The notes under the pieces were generated by a model. It worked only from the letters and a program-made list of their open reading frames with translations, had not been told where the DNA came from and did no database searches. DNA of 64,000 nt. Source: CAZVWV01 sp964631745. Lineage in GTDB: Bacteria; Bdellovibrionota_C; UBA2361; JBGSMV01. Below, in pieces: positions 52,028 to 60,593 of this stretch. The stretch lies in contig CAZVWV010000001.1 of NCBI GenBank assembly GCA_964631745.1, positions 11,341 to 75,340 of the forward strand. Reading direction: 5' to 3'. How positions within the stretch are numbered: the stretch's first letter is position 1; each line of letters begins with the position of its first letter. A program made the translations under genes and the position numbers.

Positions 52028-53233
52028 ATGCCATTAAACACTGTACTCTTTCTCACCCTTATCAACACGCTGAACTACCTGGATCGCTACATCTTGGCGG
52101 CGGTGCTTACTTCGGTCTCGGCCGATCTCTCTCTCACTCAAGCGCAGGCGGGATGGCTGATGTCAGCGTTCGTTCCGGGGTATATTATCTTCTCGCCCAT
52201 CTTTGGTTACCTGGGAGATCGTTTCAACCGCCCCAAACTGATGGCGCTGGGGGTTGCCATATGGAGCGTGGCTACCTTGCTCTCGGCCTATGCCCATAGC
52301 TTTGAGCTTTTTTTGTTTTCACGGGTGCTGGTCGGAATAGGGGAAGCTAGCTTCGCGTCGATCGCACCGGGACTCATTAAGGATCGCACCCAAGATCCCA
52401 TCAAGGTGAACTCCCTGCTCTCGCTCTTCTTTGCGGCCATACCGGTGGGCGCGGCGCTGGGGTTTGTATTAGGCGGCGTGGTATCCGAAAATTGGGGTTG
52501 GCACCGTGCTTTCATTTTGGGCGGCGTCCCCGGGCTGTTACTGGCGCCGTTTCTTTTATTGCTTGCAGAGAAGCGGCCTGCGCTGCGGCAAGATGAATCT
52601 CATGACACGGGCCTCATCAGCGGCTACAAAGAAATCACCAAAGTTAATATTCTCTGGTACGCAATCGGCGGATACGTATTTCAGGCCATGGCGTTAAACG
52701 GCGTGGCAAGCTTCGTGAGCGCTTACGGAATTAAGATCGGCTTTTCGGAATCTGCCATCGGCACCTATTTTGGAATAATCCTAGTCGTTAGCGGATTTGC
52801 GGGGACATTCTTTGGCGGGCGCATGGCTTCGCGTCTTGCCGCAAAGAGTGGCAAAGCTATCCCTAGTATGTTGACCTTCGTGGGTTTGACAGCCTTTCTG
52901 GCAGTGCCTTTCCTCGCGAGTGCATTCTTCTTTCGCGAGCACACATCTTTTTTAATTTTCTGTTTCATAGCCGAGCTATTAGTATTTGCCGGCACTTCCC
53001 CGGTCAATTCTGTAATAGTGTTGGCCTCGCCAAAGCTGCATGTGGCCCTAACTCAAGGCGTTACAATATTGGCACTGAATCTCTTGGGTGCGCTGCCGGT
53101 AAGCCCGATGGTCGGAAATCTCGCTGATCGTTACGGCATTGAATCCGCCATGAGGCTCCTGTGGCTTCCGCTCTTTATGGCAGCCATAATCTGGACATTG
53201 GGAGCGCGCAAAAGTAGACTGACTTCACCGTGA
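52028..53233 (+). CDS. MFS transporter, Spinster-like
   Basis: This inner-membrane secondary transporter has 401 residues with 12 likely membrane helices. FLTLINTLNYLDRYILAAVL and SLTQAQAGWLMSAFVPGYII are typical of the Spns-like MFS branch, and FGYLGDRFNRPKLMALGVAI is the loop 2-3 motif. GIGEASFASIAPGLIKDRTQ is the matching helix-5 region. The substrate is unknown: relatives move lipids or organic anions. It overlaps the next gene by 4 bases (GTGA), so it belongs with the iron-sulfur and FAD genes downstream. Confidence 0.85.
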   Translation: MPLNTVLFLTLINTLNYLDRYILAAVLTSVSADLSLTQAQAGWLMSAFVPGYIIFSPIFGYLGDRFNRPKLMALGVAIWSVATLLSAYAHSFELFLFSRVLVGIGEASFASIAPGLIKDRTQDPIKVNSLLSLFFAAIPVGAALGFVLGGVVSENWGWHRAFILGGVPGLLLAPFLLLLAEKRPALRQDESHDTGLISGYKEITKVNILWYAIGGYVFQAMALNGVASFVSAYGIKIGFSESAIGTYFGIILVVSGFAGTFFGGRMASRLAAKSGKAIPSMLTFVGLTAFLAVPFLASAFFFREHTSFLIFCFIAELLVFAGTSPVNSVIVLASPKLHVALTQGVTILALNLLGALPVSPMVGNLADRYGIESAMRLLWLPLFMAAIIWTLGARKSRLTSP

Positions 53234-54799
53234 ACGCGACACTAAATCAGATCGCACCTGCGAATAATTTGAAAGGCAAAGCCTCGCTTAGGATTCTTCC
53301 TGAGGAATCTTTATTGCNNNNNNNNNNAGCGCCGCATGGAAGAAGTGGGCGACCAGTCCACCGCTTTCCTCGCGCCCATGCGCTGGCCCGTAGCCGAGGC
53401 AAGCGACCCCCCGCGCGCGCTCCGGAGCCTTGCCAAGATTGTAGATGGCGGACTTTGTCACCGCTGCGGAAGCTGCGTGGGGATTTGCCCCACCGGAGTG
53501 CTGGCGCTCGATGCAAACGAATACCCCCGCATAAAAAATCTCTCCTCATGCACGGACTGTGATCTCTGTGTAAAGGTCTGTCCCGGTGATGAATTCAATT
53601 TTCGAGAAGCGTATCAGGAGCTCTACCAGAAAGATCCGGATTTTGAATATACTCACGGTCCCTTTCTAAAAGCCACGGTGGCCCATTCCCTAAATCCGGT
53701 TTTACGAGAGCATTCGACCAGCGGTGGACTTGTGACTGAGATCCTCACGCACCTTTTGGAGACCAAACAGATAGATGGTGCCATTGTGATCGGTTCGGCT
53801 TCTGATGTGCTTTGGAAAGGAAAGGTCTTTATCGCGCGCACCCCGCAAGATCTGCTTTCGGCCATGAAATCAAAATACGCCATCGCCCCCACCAATTCAG
53901 CGCTCGAAGAGGTCCGGCGAGTGCCGGGTCGCTACGCGGCAGTTGGGCTCCCGTGCCAGATTCACGGTCTTATCAAGGCACGAAAACTGGACGCCCACTT
54001 AAAAGAGCGTATAGTTTTCACCATCGGACTCTTCTGCCACGCCGCCATTGAGCACGAGGCCTTTAAGGTGATTTGGGAAACCCTCGGTGAAAAGGGGAAG
54101 CAGGCCGTCAAGTTTACTTCACGCATCGGCAAGCACCCAGGCGCGCCCGAGATTCAGCTCGCAGACGGCAGCTCTTATCCCGTCTATTTTGGAAGCAAAA
54201 AAGGGTACAGACCAACTTCAATTGAAGTAATTAATATTCTTTACAGACTTTATACACCCGAAAGATGCTTAACTTGTTTCGATGGGCTAGCGGAATTTGC
54301 AGATATCTCCGTGGGCGACCCTTGGCTTGCGCCCCCAGAAGATCATGTAAACTTTCACCAGGGCTGGAGCTTTGGGCTGATTCGTTCCCAAAACGGTCTT
54401 AAAGTGTCTGACCAGCTGGTTGAAGCAAGACGGATCAAGGACGTAGTCCTGACCGAGAAGGAAGCCCTGGCCTGTAATCGCATGATGGCCACAGAGAAGC
54501 GCTGGCGCGCCTTTCGCGTAATTGAAACCCACAGGCGCCAAGGCAAGCCCATTCCAAAATATGCCGAGCCTGGATTCGAATTTCCCCAGCACAAAGGCTT
54601 GCAGTTTGTTGAAACAGAAGCGCACATGCTAACCCATATCTTTTGTTATCTTCCAAAATTTAGGGCAGTGGCCCTGCGTTTCATGTTGGGAAGCGGCGGA
54701 TATTCGCTTTTCTGGCTAAATAGTTTGCGTCGAAGATTCCGCGAGTGGCGGCGCGATACGCGCGCACGCTTGATGCGAAATTTCGTTGGCCGCCGTTAG
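53230..54799 (+). CDS. FrhB-like iron-sulfur flavoprotein (coenzyme F420 hydrogenase/dehydrogenase beta-subunit family), broken by an assembly gap
   Basis: The GTG at 53230 overlaps the MFS stop. Its frame runs to the 10-N gap at 53318-53327, and the frame after the gap is shifted by one, so the placeholder length is probably wrong and this is one gene of about 520 residues. After the gap come two 4Fe-4S motifs (CHRCGSCVGICP, CTDCDLCVKVCP), then REHSTSGGLVTEILTHLL, YAAVGLPCQIHGL and CLTCFDGLAEFADISVGDPW, which define the FrhB N- and C-terminal domains. Relatives use F420 or FAD to reduce or oxidise diverse substrates. The specific reaction is unknown. An ATG at 53336 would give 487 residues. 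Confidence 0.75.
53318..53327. other. Assembly gap (10 N) in the FrhB-like gene
   Basis: Ten N. The open frames on the two sides are not the same, so the true gap length is likely not ten. Confidence 0.99.
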
Positions 54800-54822
54800 T
54801 AAGGTAGGGAGGTTGACCTGGC

Positions 54823-55941
54823 ATGCAGATTTATGATTGCGCCGTAATCGGCGCTGGAATCTCGGGCGTGGGCGTGGCGCTCGAAGCTGCTCGTGCCGGT
54901 AAGAAAGTATTGCTACTAGATTCCGCCGAACCCTTACAAAGCACCTCCGCTAACAGCCTTCGCATTATTCACGGCGGCTTTAGATATCTTCAGAAGATGC
55001 AGCTCTCAAGAGTTTACAGGAGTTTGGCCGACCAGACCCACCTGCTCAAATGGGCGCGGGAATTTATTACTCCGCTAAAGTGCATAATGCCTTTACGCAG
55101 CGCGGGGCTTAAAAGCCCAGTGCCCGCGCGCGCGGGCTGTCTGCTATTTTGCGCGCTTACCTCAACACAAGAGAAAGCTATACCCGCGCCCTTCGTGGCG
55201 AGCCGGGCCGAGGTTTCAGCAGAATTTCCCGAGCTAGCAGCCCTGGCCTTAAACGGCGCACTGGTGTGGCATGACGCCTTGATTGCAGATCAAAAGGGCT
55301 TCCATTCGTTCCTGCTTTCTGAGCTGCAAAGCTTGGGCGTGATAGTAGTTGGCAACGCCAATCTTTCGAAGATTTCAAGGGGCCTAAATTGGGACTTAGA
55401 TTATAACGGCGAACACGCGCAAGCGCGGTATTTAGTTAACACAGCAGGCGCCTGGGTTGAGGATGTGCGCACAACGGCTAGAGTCCTTTCTAACCGGCCG
55501 CAGGCCTGGTGCAAAGCCTTTAACATCGCATTATCACGCCAAATTGAGAGCCGATACGCCTTTGGCTTGGAATCAAAAGAGGGGCGGCTTTACTTCGTCG
55601 TGCCAAGAGGAACCCGATCTGTAATAGGCACAGCTTACGAGCCCTGCAAAAAAGAAAACTTCGCGCCGCCAACCGAGATTGAGCTTCAGAGGTTTATCAC
55701 CGGCTTTAACTCAGTAATGCCGCAAGCTAAAGTAAAGCTTGCAGATCTTGACGGCGTAGACTTTGGATTCTTGCCCATAGAGCGCGTGATTTCTGGAGTG
55801 CCCAAGCTCTGCGACAAGGCAGAGGTGCTCCAGCAAGGTACCTATATCGAAGTGCTCTCGACCAAATACACAACCTTTCTGAGCCAGGGCAGGGAAGTGC
55901 TGGCACGCATAATCGCAACTGCTTCCGAGCCTTTCTTGTAA
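54823..55941 (+). CDS. FAD-dependent oxidoreductase, glycerol-3-phosphate dehydrogenase-like (DAO family)
   Basis: The 372 residues begin with the FAD-binding motif CAVIGAGISGVGVALEAARA and have SLRIIHGGFRYLQKMQLSRV, which resembles the GGLRYLE region of GlpD/GlpA. YLVNTAGAWVEDV is the second FAD contact. The enzyme is shorter than GlpD (about 500), so the C-terminal cap is missing and another hydroxyacid or amine may be the substrate. It follows the FrhB-like gene by 23 bases and probably works with it in one redox pathway with the transporter. Confidence 0.78.
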   Translation: MQIYDCAVIGAGISGVGVALEAARAGKKVLLLDSAEPLQSTSANSLRIIHGGFRYLQKMQLSRVYRSLADQTHLLKWAREFITPLKCIMPLRSAGLKSPVPARAGCLLFCALTSTQEKAIPAPFVASRAEVSAEFPELAALALNGALVWHDALIADQKGFHSFLLSELQSLGVIVVGNANLSKISRGLNWDLDYNGEHAQARYLVNTAGAWVEDVRTTARVLSNRPQAWCKAFNIALSRQIESRYAFGLESKEGRLYFVVPRGTRSVIGTAYEPCKKENFAPPTEIELQRFITGFNSVMPQAKVKLADLDGVDFGFLPIERVISGVPKLCDKAEVLQQGTYIEVLSTKYTTFLSQGREVLARIIATASEPFL

Positions 55942-56030
55942 GAGAAATTCACGATACTTGCGCCGATTTCCGGTGCAAGCTGAAGTAGGATCCTTTCGTT
56001 TTCTAAAGTTATCGACATCTAGCGAGAGGC

Positions 56031-56447
56031 TCAGTCCGGCATCATAAGCGAAACTTTCTGATTCTTCTTCAGACGGTAAGTTTTGAAGTTGGAATCTAAG
56101 GTTACTACAATCCCCCGCGTGCTTAATTCAGCGATGCGAACCAAACACGCATCAGCAAAGGACATCGGCACATCGCTGTACTTCCGCATCAAATTGGTAA
56201 TTGAATCTAACTCTTGGTTCAGAGAGAGAACTTTTAAGGATCCGCCTTGAAGCATCTGAATTACGGACTCTGCCCCGGGTGGATAGCTCTTCAACAGAAA
56301 AAACAGCTCTGAGAGAACGGCCTCACACGTAATCAGATTGGCGGGTAACTTCTTAAATGCAGCTACGGCCCACATATGGAATCGATCTCGGCGCGAAAGA
56401 AAGGCCAAGATCGCTCCGGTATCAAGTATGGCCAGTTCACTTGCCAT
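56031..56447 (-). CDS. vapC: PIN-domain toxin, VapC family
   Basis: This ribonuclease toxin has 138 residues. The PIN acidic residues are seen in LAILDTGAILAFLS (Asp near 8), CEAVLSELFFLL (Glu near 45), MSFADACLVRIAE (Asp near 98) and VVTLDSNFKTYR (Asp near 118). VapC toxins cleave RNA when free of antitoxin. It overlaps the antitoxin gene by 11 bases, as is common for vapBC operons. Confidence 0.85.
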   Translation of the reverse strand: MASELAILDTGAILAFLSRRDRFHMWAVAAFKKLPANLITCEAVLSELFFLLKSYPPGAESVIQMLQGGSLKVLSLNQELDSITNLMRKYSDVPMSFADACLVRIAELSTRGIVVTLDSNFKTYRLKKNQKVSLMMPD

Positions 56448-56679
56448 AGCTAATCATGTGCTTAGAAGAGTGCGAGAGATCTCTTGGCAACTTATCCAAG
56501 CTGCCGCAATGCGCTGAAAGCATATCAAAAGCCGAAAGCTTGCTCGCGAGGTCCGGTTGATTCAGTAGTTCTTGAATGGCCAAGCGCACAAGAACTGATT
56601 TAGTCTTCTTTAGCTGCGCAGCCGTGCATTCTAACTTAGCATCTACGTCCGGCGGTATCTTAACAGTGATTGTCTTCAT
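56437..56679 (-). CDS. vapB: Ribbon-helix-helix antitoxin, VapB-like
   Basis: The 80 residues begin MKTITVKIPPDVDAKLECTA, a typical ribbon-helix-helix start, with KKTKSVLVRLAIQELL as the helices. The C-terminal part (KLPRDLSHSSKHMISYGK) would bind the VapC toxin. The protein probably represses its own promoter. No ribosome site is visible, and a TAATAC box nine bases before the ATG suggests a leaderless transcript. Confidence 0.82.
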   Translation of the reverse strand: MKTITVKIPPDVDAKLECTAAQLKKTKSVLVRLAIQELLNQPDLASKLSAFDMLSAHCGSLDKLPRDLSHSSKHMISYGK

Positions 56680-56688
56680 GCTACTAGG

Positions 56689-56694
56689 GTATTA
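56689..56694 (-). promoter_or_regulatory. Likely -10 box of vapBC
   Basis: On the minus strand TAATAC stands nine bases before the vapB ATG (56679). A matching -35 is not clear. The placing agrees with that of the other toxin-antitoxin genes here. Confidence 0.4.
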
Positions 56695-56805
56695 CAATTT
56701 TGCGTACTTAGCAATACGTAGCGGGGGTTCAATAAACTCCCGCTAGATCGGGTGCGATTTGTTCAAACAGTACCACCGGTCTATTCCTGAGCGGCGCGCT
56801 GCCCC

Positions 56806-57687
56806 CTAATACTCCACCGCCATCAAAGCCTCATATTGCTCATCTGTGAGAAAGCCGCGCGCCGAATTGTGTATGGTCTGGCGGCGAATGGCGAGCTTTT
56901 CTTCTATTAGCTTATGAACCTCATCCAGTAGCGCCTGTTTTGCAACTGGATCGCTGGGAGTGGCGCTTGTATCGAGTCTGACTACACGGCTGAGCCTTTC
57001 GTTAATCTGATGCTCGATATCCGAGCTTGCCAAGTCTGCCTCTTTCATAGATTGCAGCATGGCGGATTCTTGATCGGTGTTCAACGATAGCTTCCGGCTA
57101 AGGTAGTATAAACTACTCTCCATTTTCCGCGCTTTGCCTTGTTCGGCGTTTTCGTCTCGGGCTTTGCGATAATTTGCGAAGGCGTCCTCGCCCAAGATGT
57201 CCCGCAAAGACTCGCTGCCGGCAGCTTCGCTAGTCTTAAGGTCATCATCTAAACTCTGAATATTGACTACATCGTGCCCGGCGGCGAGCTCCTTTGCGAA
57301 TTTCTCTCTGAGACGCGCTTTTTGATCGTCATCTAAAGTCAGAAATTTTTGGATATTCGAGAGCTCAAGCTCTGAGATCTGGGAGATTCTAATGCCGCTT
57401 ACAGTCGACGCGGATTCTGTTGCCTTAACGATTGCTGGAACCGGCCGCGGTACCTCAGATCGCGCCGCAGGTTCATCTGCTACAGGTATTACCTCTCGCG
57501 AGCGGGGAGCGACTTTTGACGTGCGCGGTTCCGATCTTTGAGTGAGGCCTGCGATGCGCAAATTAGAATTTGATACCTCGGCCGTAATGTCTGGAGAAGT
57601 TCCGGTATAAAGTTGGACTACGAGGAACGCTAATAATCCTAAACAGAGCGCTAACAAGATCCTAAACGAAGGAAAAGGGGCCGCCAT
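56806..57687 (-). CDS. Membrane-anchored helical periplasmic protein, function unknown
   Basis: The 293-residue protein has an N-terminal membrane segment (FRILLALCLGLLAFLVVQLY, about 7-27), a Pro/Arg/Ser-rich linker to about residue 100 and a helical domain. Repeated LT-D-x-Q-type stretches (LTLDDDQKARLREKFAKELA, LSLNTDQESAMLQSMKEADL, GFLTDEQYEALM) recall Spy/CpxP-like periplasmic chaperones, but this is an impression only. It stands alone on the minus strand. Confidence 0.5.
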   Translation of the reverse strand: MAAPFPSFRILLALCLGLLAFLVVQLYTGTSPDITAEVSNSNLRIAGLTQRSEPRTSKVAPRSREVIPVADEPAARSEVPRPVPAIVKATESASTVSGIRISQISELELSNIQKFLTLDDDQKARLREKFAKELAAGHDVVNIQSLDDDLKTSEAAGSESLRDILGEDAFANYRKARDENAEQGKARKMESSLYYLSRKLSLNTDQESAMLQSMKEADLASSDIEHQINERLSRVVRLDTSATPSDPVAKQALLDEVHKLIEEKLAIRRQTIHNSARGFLTDEQYEALMAVEY

Positions 57688-57828
57688 CGAACGGCATTAT
57701 ATCATTATTTAAAGTGCTAACCTAAGGCTAAAAGTTAGTCCGGATTAAAACTTTGACCGACTAGACTTGGTTCCCGCAAATGCCCGACAGGGCCTCAACC
57801 GACTTCGCGGACGGGTCAAAAAAAGGTA

Positions 57829-57908
57829 GCTGCTCAAAACCCCCGGGTAAATTACAAACGCGGCGCTACTTAATATCCCTGCTTCGCCCGGGGTTTTTGA
57901 GCAAATAC
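57829..57908. repeat. Dispersed structured repeat, internally deleted miniature copy
   Basis: Only the two ends of the complete element remain: TGCTCAAAACCCCCGGG from 57831, AAATTACAAACGCGGCG, then TACTTAATATCCCTGCTTCG and GCCCGGGGTTTTTGAGCAAA to about 57905. The middle, present at 49281-49517, is missing. This two-ended deletion form is what small mobile elements often leave. The rest of the gene-free stretch 57688-58167 shows nothing clear. Confidence 0.75.
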
Positions 57909-58167
57909 AAAAAAAGGCCTAAAAAACGCAGATTTTTAGGGAGAATGCAGCAGGAAGAGCGTATATTTCAAAAGAACTCGAAAAAGCAATATCTTAATGA
58001 TTAAATTTAGGCTAGATTCCTGTTGAGATCTCGTTTGAACCTGGTTTGGTTTAGGTTCGGACCATGATTTGTATACGTTAATAGTAATAAGTAGTGCTTG
58101 CCATTTTGCTGCCACTGTTATTCGTACTCAAACAGTACTTGTACATTAATATTTTAAAAGTATTTGT

Positions 58168-58341
58168 ATGAAGAAACTAATCGTGCTTGCTTTGATCTTA
58201 ACCGTTACTTTGGCGGTTACCGCCCGCTTCTGCATGGCTCAGATGAATCTGGAAGACATCTGCAGCGACCCCCGTAACCCGCTTTATGCGCAGTATTGCG
58301 TTGAGCATCAGGATGGCGGCGGAAGTATGTACCAGTGGTAG
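58168..58341 (+). CDS. Small secreted protein (57 residues)
   Basis: This short gene reads MKKLIVLALI, then LTVTLAVTARFCMA, a good signal peptide with a CMA-Q cleavage site, and a mature part of about 33 residues with two Cys (DICSDPRNP, AQYCVEH) and a Gly-rich end. The two Cys are spaced for a disulfide. No strong ribosome site is visible. I do not know its function. It was found by reading the sequence and the evidence is signal-peptide shape and Cys spacing only. Confidence 0.55.
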   Translation: MKKLIVLALILTVTLAVTARFCMAQMNLEDICSDPRNPLYAQYCVEHQDGGGSMYQW

Positions 58342-58504
58342 TTGGCGAAGAGAGTTAGGTAGAGGTCTTTATAAGCCTCGCTTAGCTCTTCGTCTTTGCT
58401 TCTGGCTCTCTTTTTCTCTGGCGACCAATGCTTTTTCCTGAGAATTGACGGCGCTTCCCAGGCGCCGGGGATCACTATGGCGTTGTGCTGGCGAGTTGTG
58501 CCTT

Positions 58505-59878
58505 CTACTCTCCCTTTGCCGACACCCCGTAAAGCGCCTTTCTAATTGGACTCGCCTTTGCAAGAGACTCTTCGTATTCGTCCTCGGCATCCGAATCGAA
58601 CACAATTCCGCCGCCTGCTCCAAAGGCATAACCATGGGAAGATATCTCCAAAGTTCTTATCGCCACATTAAACTGGAATTCTCTCTGCCCCGCAATAATG
58701 CCGATTGCCCCGGTGTAAATCCCGCGCCGACTGGGTTCCAGCTCGTTCAGATATCGCATGGCGGCGACCTTCGGCGCTCCTGTAATTGAGCCACACGGGA
58801 ATAGCGCATTAAGAATCTCCACCAAGCGTACTCCTGGCTTTAGACTTGAGCAGACGTCCCCAACCAGATGATGTACGTACGGCAAAGTCTCAAGGCGCGG
58901 GTATGCCAGAACCTCCACGCTGCCGAGCAAAGCGACGCGACTCATATCGTTCCTGATCAGATCGACGATCATGGCTAGTTCGGCCAAGTTCTTTTCACTG
59001 GCGAGCAAAGTCTGGGACAGGCAAATATCGGTATCAGGATCTGGCCCGCGTTTGCAGGTGCCCTTGATGGGGGATGAAAATAGGTTTCCAGCATGTGCCC
59101 GCAAAAATAGCTCCGGAGAGGCGCTTAAGATAAATCTATTCGGTGCCAAACAAGCAAAGGCGCCGTAACTTGGCAGCGTGCTATTAACCAAATCGCGCCA
59201 GACTGTCGCCGCCGCGGCGTGCAGGTTGACGAACGTTTCTGGAAATATTCCGGAAAACATCTGCGTTAAATTTACTTGGTAAACTTCGCCCTTTCTGATT
59301 AGCGATCTAATGCGATTAACAGAACTCAAATACTCTTGCTTTGTGAAAGAGGAGCGTGTCTGAACAGTAGAGTCCGTTGGTGAGTCCGCCGGCGGGCGTT
59401 GCCCGCCCTGAACTGTCTCGCATTGCCCCATTTTCCAAAACGGCTCAGGAAAATCAGCAAAACTAATCCTGCGCTCGTGCATAGCGCCATCGCTAGAAAT
59501 CTCAACCACACGTCTATAGATAAATCCGCAATAAAGCTGCGTCTCGTTAGAAACCTGCCTGTTGGGCACGTTCTCAATCGCATGCAGGAGCTCATAATTC
59601 AAAAAGCAACTGGCGTAAGGCACCCCACCATGATCAAACGAACTCAGCTTGTCGAGCGCCCCAAAGCATGTTTCGAAGCTCTCGATAGGCGCCGCGTCAG
59701 CGCTAACTATCTCTGAGCGGTCTAAAAACCCAATCGCCTGAGCAACCGGTTCGAGCATCATGTAGCATTTCGGTTCTGAATCTATGCCCCAGTTTGATTG
59801 ACAAGCAAAAAACCCAGGCTGGCCGCCGTACCTTGCGATGCCTTGATCTATAAGCTGCGTAATCACATCAAAGCTCAT
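58505..59878 (-). CDS. pabB: Aminodeoxychorismate synthase component I
   Basis: PabB adds ammonia to chorismate for folate synthesis. The 457 residues have the chorismate-binding domain with IRKGEVYQVNLTQMFSG, SPELFLRA, SSPIKGTCKRGPD and PCGSITGAPKVAAMRYLNEL. The GSITGAPK form favours PabB over TrpE. AFGAGGGIVFDSDAEDEYEE is the conserved end. It overlaps pabA by 4 bases and the two form a minus-strand pair. Confidence 0.88.
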   Translation of the reverse strand: MSFDVITQLIDQGIARYGGQPGFFACQSNWGIDSEPKCYMMLEPVAQAIGFLDRSEIVSADAAPIESFETCFGALDKLSSFDHGGVPYASCFLNYELLHAIENVPNRQVSNETQLYCGFIYRRVVEISSDGAMHERRISFADFPEPFWKMGQCETVQGGQRPPADSPTDSTVQTRSSFTKQEYLSSVNRIRSLIRKGEVYQVNLTQMFSGIFPETFVNLHAAAATVWRDLVNSTLPSYGAFACLAPNRFILSASPELFLRAHAGNLFSSPIKGTCKRGPDPDTDICLSQTLLASEKNLAELAMIVDLIRNDMSRVALLGSVEVLAYPRLETLPYVHHLVGDVCSSLKPGVRLVEILNALFPCGSITGAPKVAAMRYLNELEPSRRGIYTGAIGIIAGQREFQFNVAIRTLEISSHGYAFGAGGGIVFDSDAEDEYEESLAKASPIRKALYGVSAKGE

Positions 59879-60447
59879 GCGCCCTCCAGGAAGTTCTTCA
59901 TCAGCTCTTTGCCGTACTCCGTCATAAATGACTCGGGGTGAAACTGCACTCCGTAAAGCGGGCGGGTCTTGTGGCGAATGCCCATAATGACGTCATCGTC
60001 GCTTTCGGCGCAAATTTCAAGTTCCGGGCCGAGTGTGCGCCGATCAAGAGCTAAGGAATGATAGCGCATGGCTCTATACGGTGAGGGCAGCCCCGAAAAT
60101 ACCCCCTGGTTATTATGCCGCACCTGTGAACATTTCCCGTGCCTAGGTTCCGGGCTGTGGATGACTTCTGCACCAAACACCTGCCCAAGCGCCTGGTGCC
60201 CAAGGCAAACTCCCAGGAGCGGGCAGGGGGAGGATGGAGACGCACGACTAAGATCTAGAGTGATGCCGGCATCATCGGGTCTTCCGGGCCCGGGGGAAAT
60301 GACCACATATTTAAGCGGCCAGGCCAGAACTTCTTGGAGCAAAAATTGATCGTTTCGAATAACACGAATGGGTAAATCAGATAGTGGACCGAGTAACTGG
60401 ACCAAGTTAAATGTGAAAGAGTCGTAGTTGTCGATAACTAAAATCAT
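59875..60447 (-). CDS. pabA: Aminodeoxychorismate/anthranilate synthase glutamine amidotransferase component
   Basis: PabA supplies ammonia from glutamine. The 190 residues start with MILVIDNYDSFTFNLVQLLG and have GPGRPDDAG, the nucleophile Cys in LLGVCLGHQALG and the catalytic His and Glu in VQFHPESFMTEYG. I chose ATG at 60447. A longer frame to 60519 would put 24 unlike residues before the universal start. It pairs with pabB by a 4-base overlap, but shared use in tryptophan synthesis cannot be excluded. Confidence 0.88.
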   Translation of the reverse strand: MILVIDNYDSFTFNLVQLLGPLSDLPIRVIRNDQFLLQEVLAWPLKYVVISPGPGRPDDAGITLDLSRASPSSPCPLLGVCLGHQALGQVFGAEVIHSPEPRHGKCSQVRHNNQGVFSGLPSPYRAMRYHSLALDRRTLGPELEICAESDDDVIMGIRHKTRPLYGVQFHPESFMTEYGKELMKNFLEGA

Positions 60448-60554
60448 AATTAAATCTTGCTGCCTTGGGAGATAGGATTTCACAAAAGGCGGGGGAAGAC
60501 CAATGCCTCTTACACCCATTAAAGACTAAATTCTTGCCCCAAAACTGAAAGTGG

Positions 60555-60584
60555 TTGACAGCTGTGTAGCCAATGAACTACACT
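60555..60584 (+). promoter_or_regulatory. Promoter and operator of the HigBA-like pair
   Basis: TTGACA (60555-60560), an 18-base spacer and TACACT (60579-60584) form a strong promoter. An inverted repeat GTGTAG (60564-60569) / CTACAC (60578-60583) spans the spacer and -10 and is a likely operator. The ATG at 60594 follows the -10 by nine bases, so the earlier ATG at 60573 lies before the start site of transcription and is less likely. Confidence 0.65.
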
Positions 60585-60593
60585 AAAAGATAC

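Noticed and set aside
53247..53549. Frames reading through the N run on both strands
   Set aside because: Created by the unknown bases and the gap; the supported reading is the FrhB-like gene.
58369..58635. Minus-strand frame overlapping pabB
   Set aside because: Shadow of the true pabB frame; no family match.
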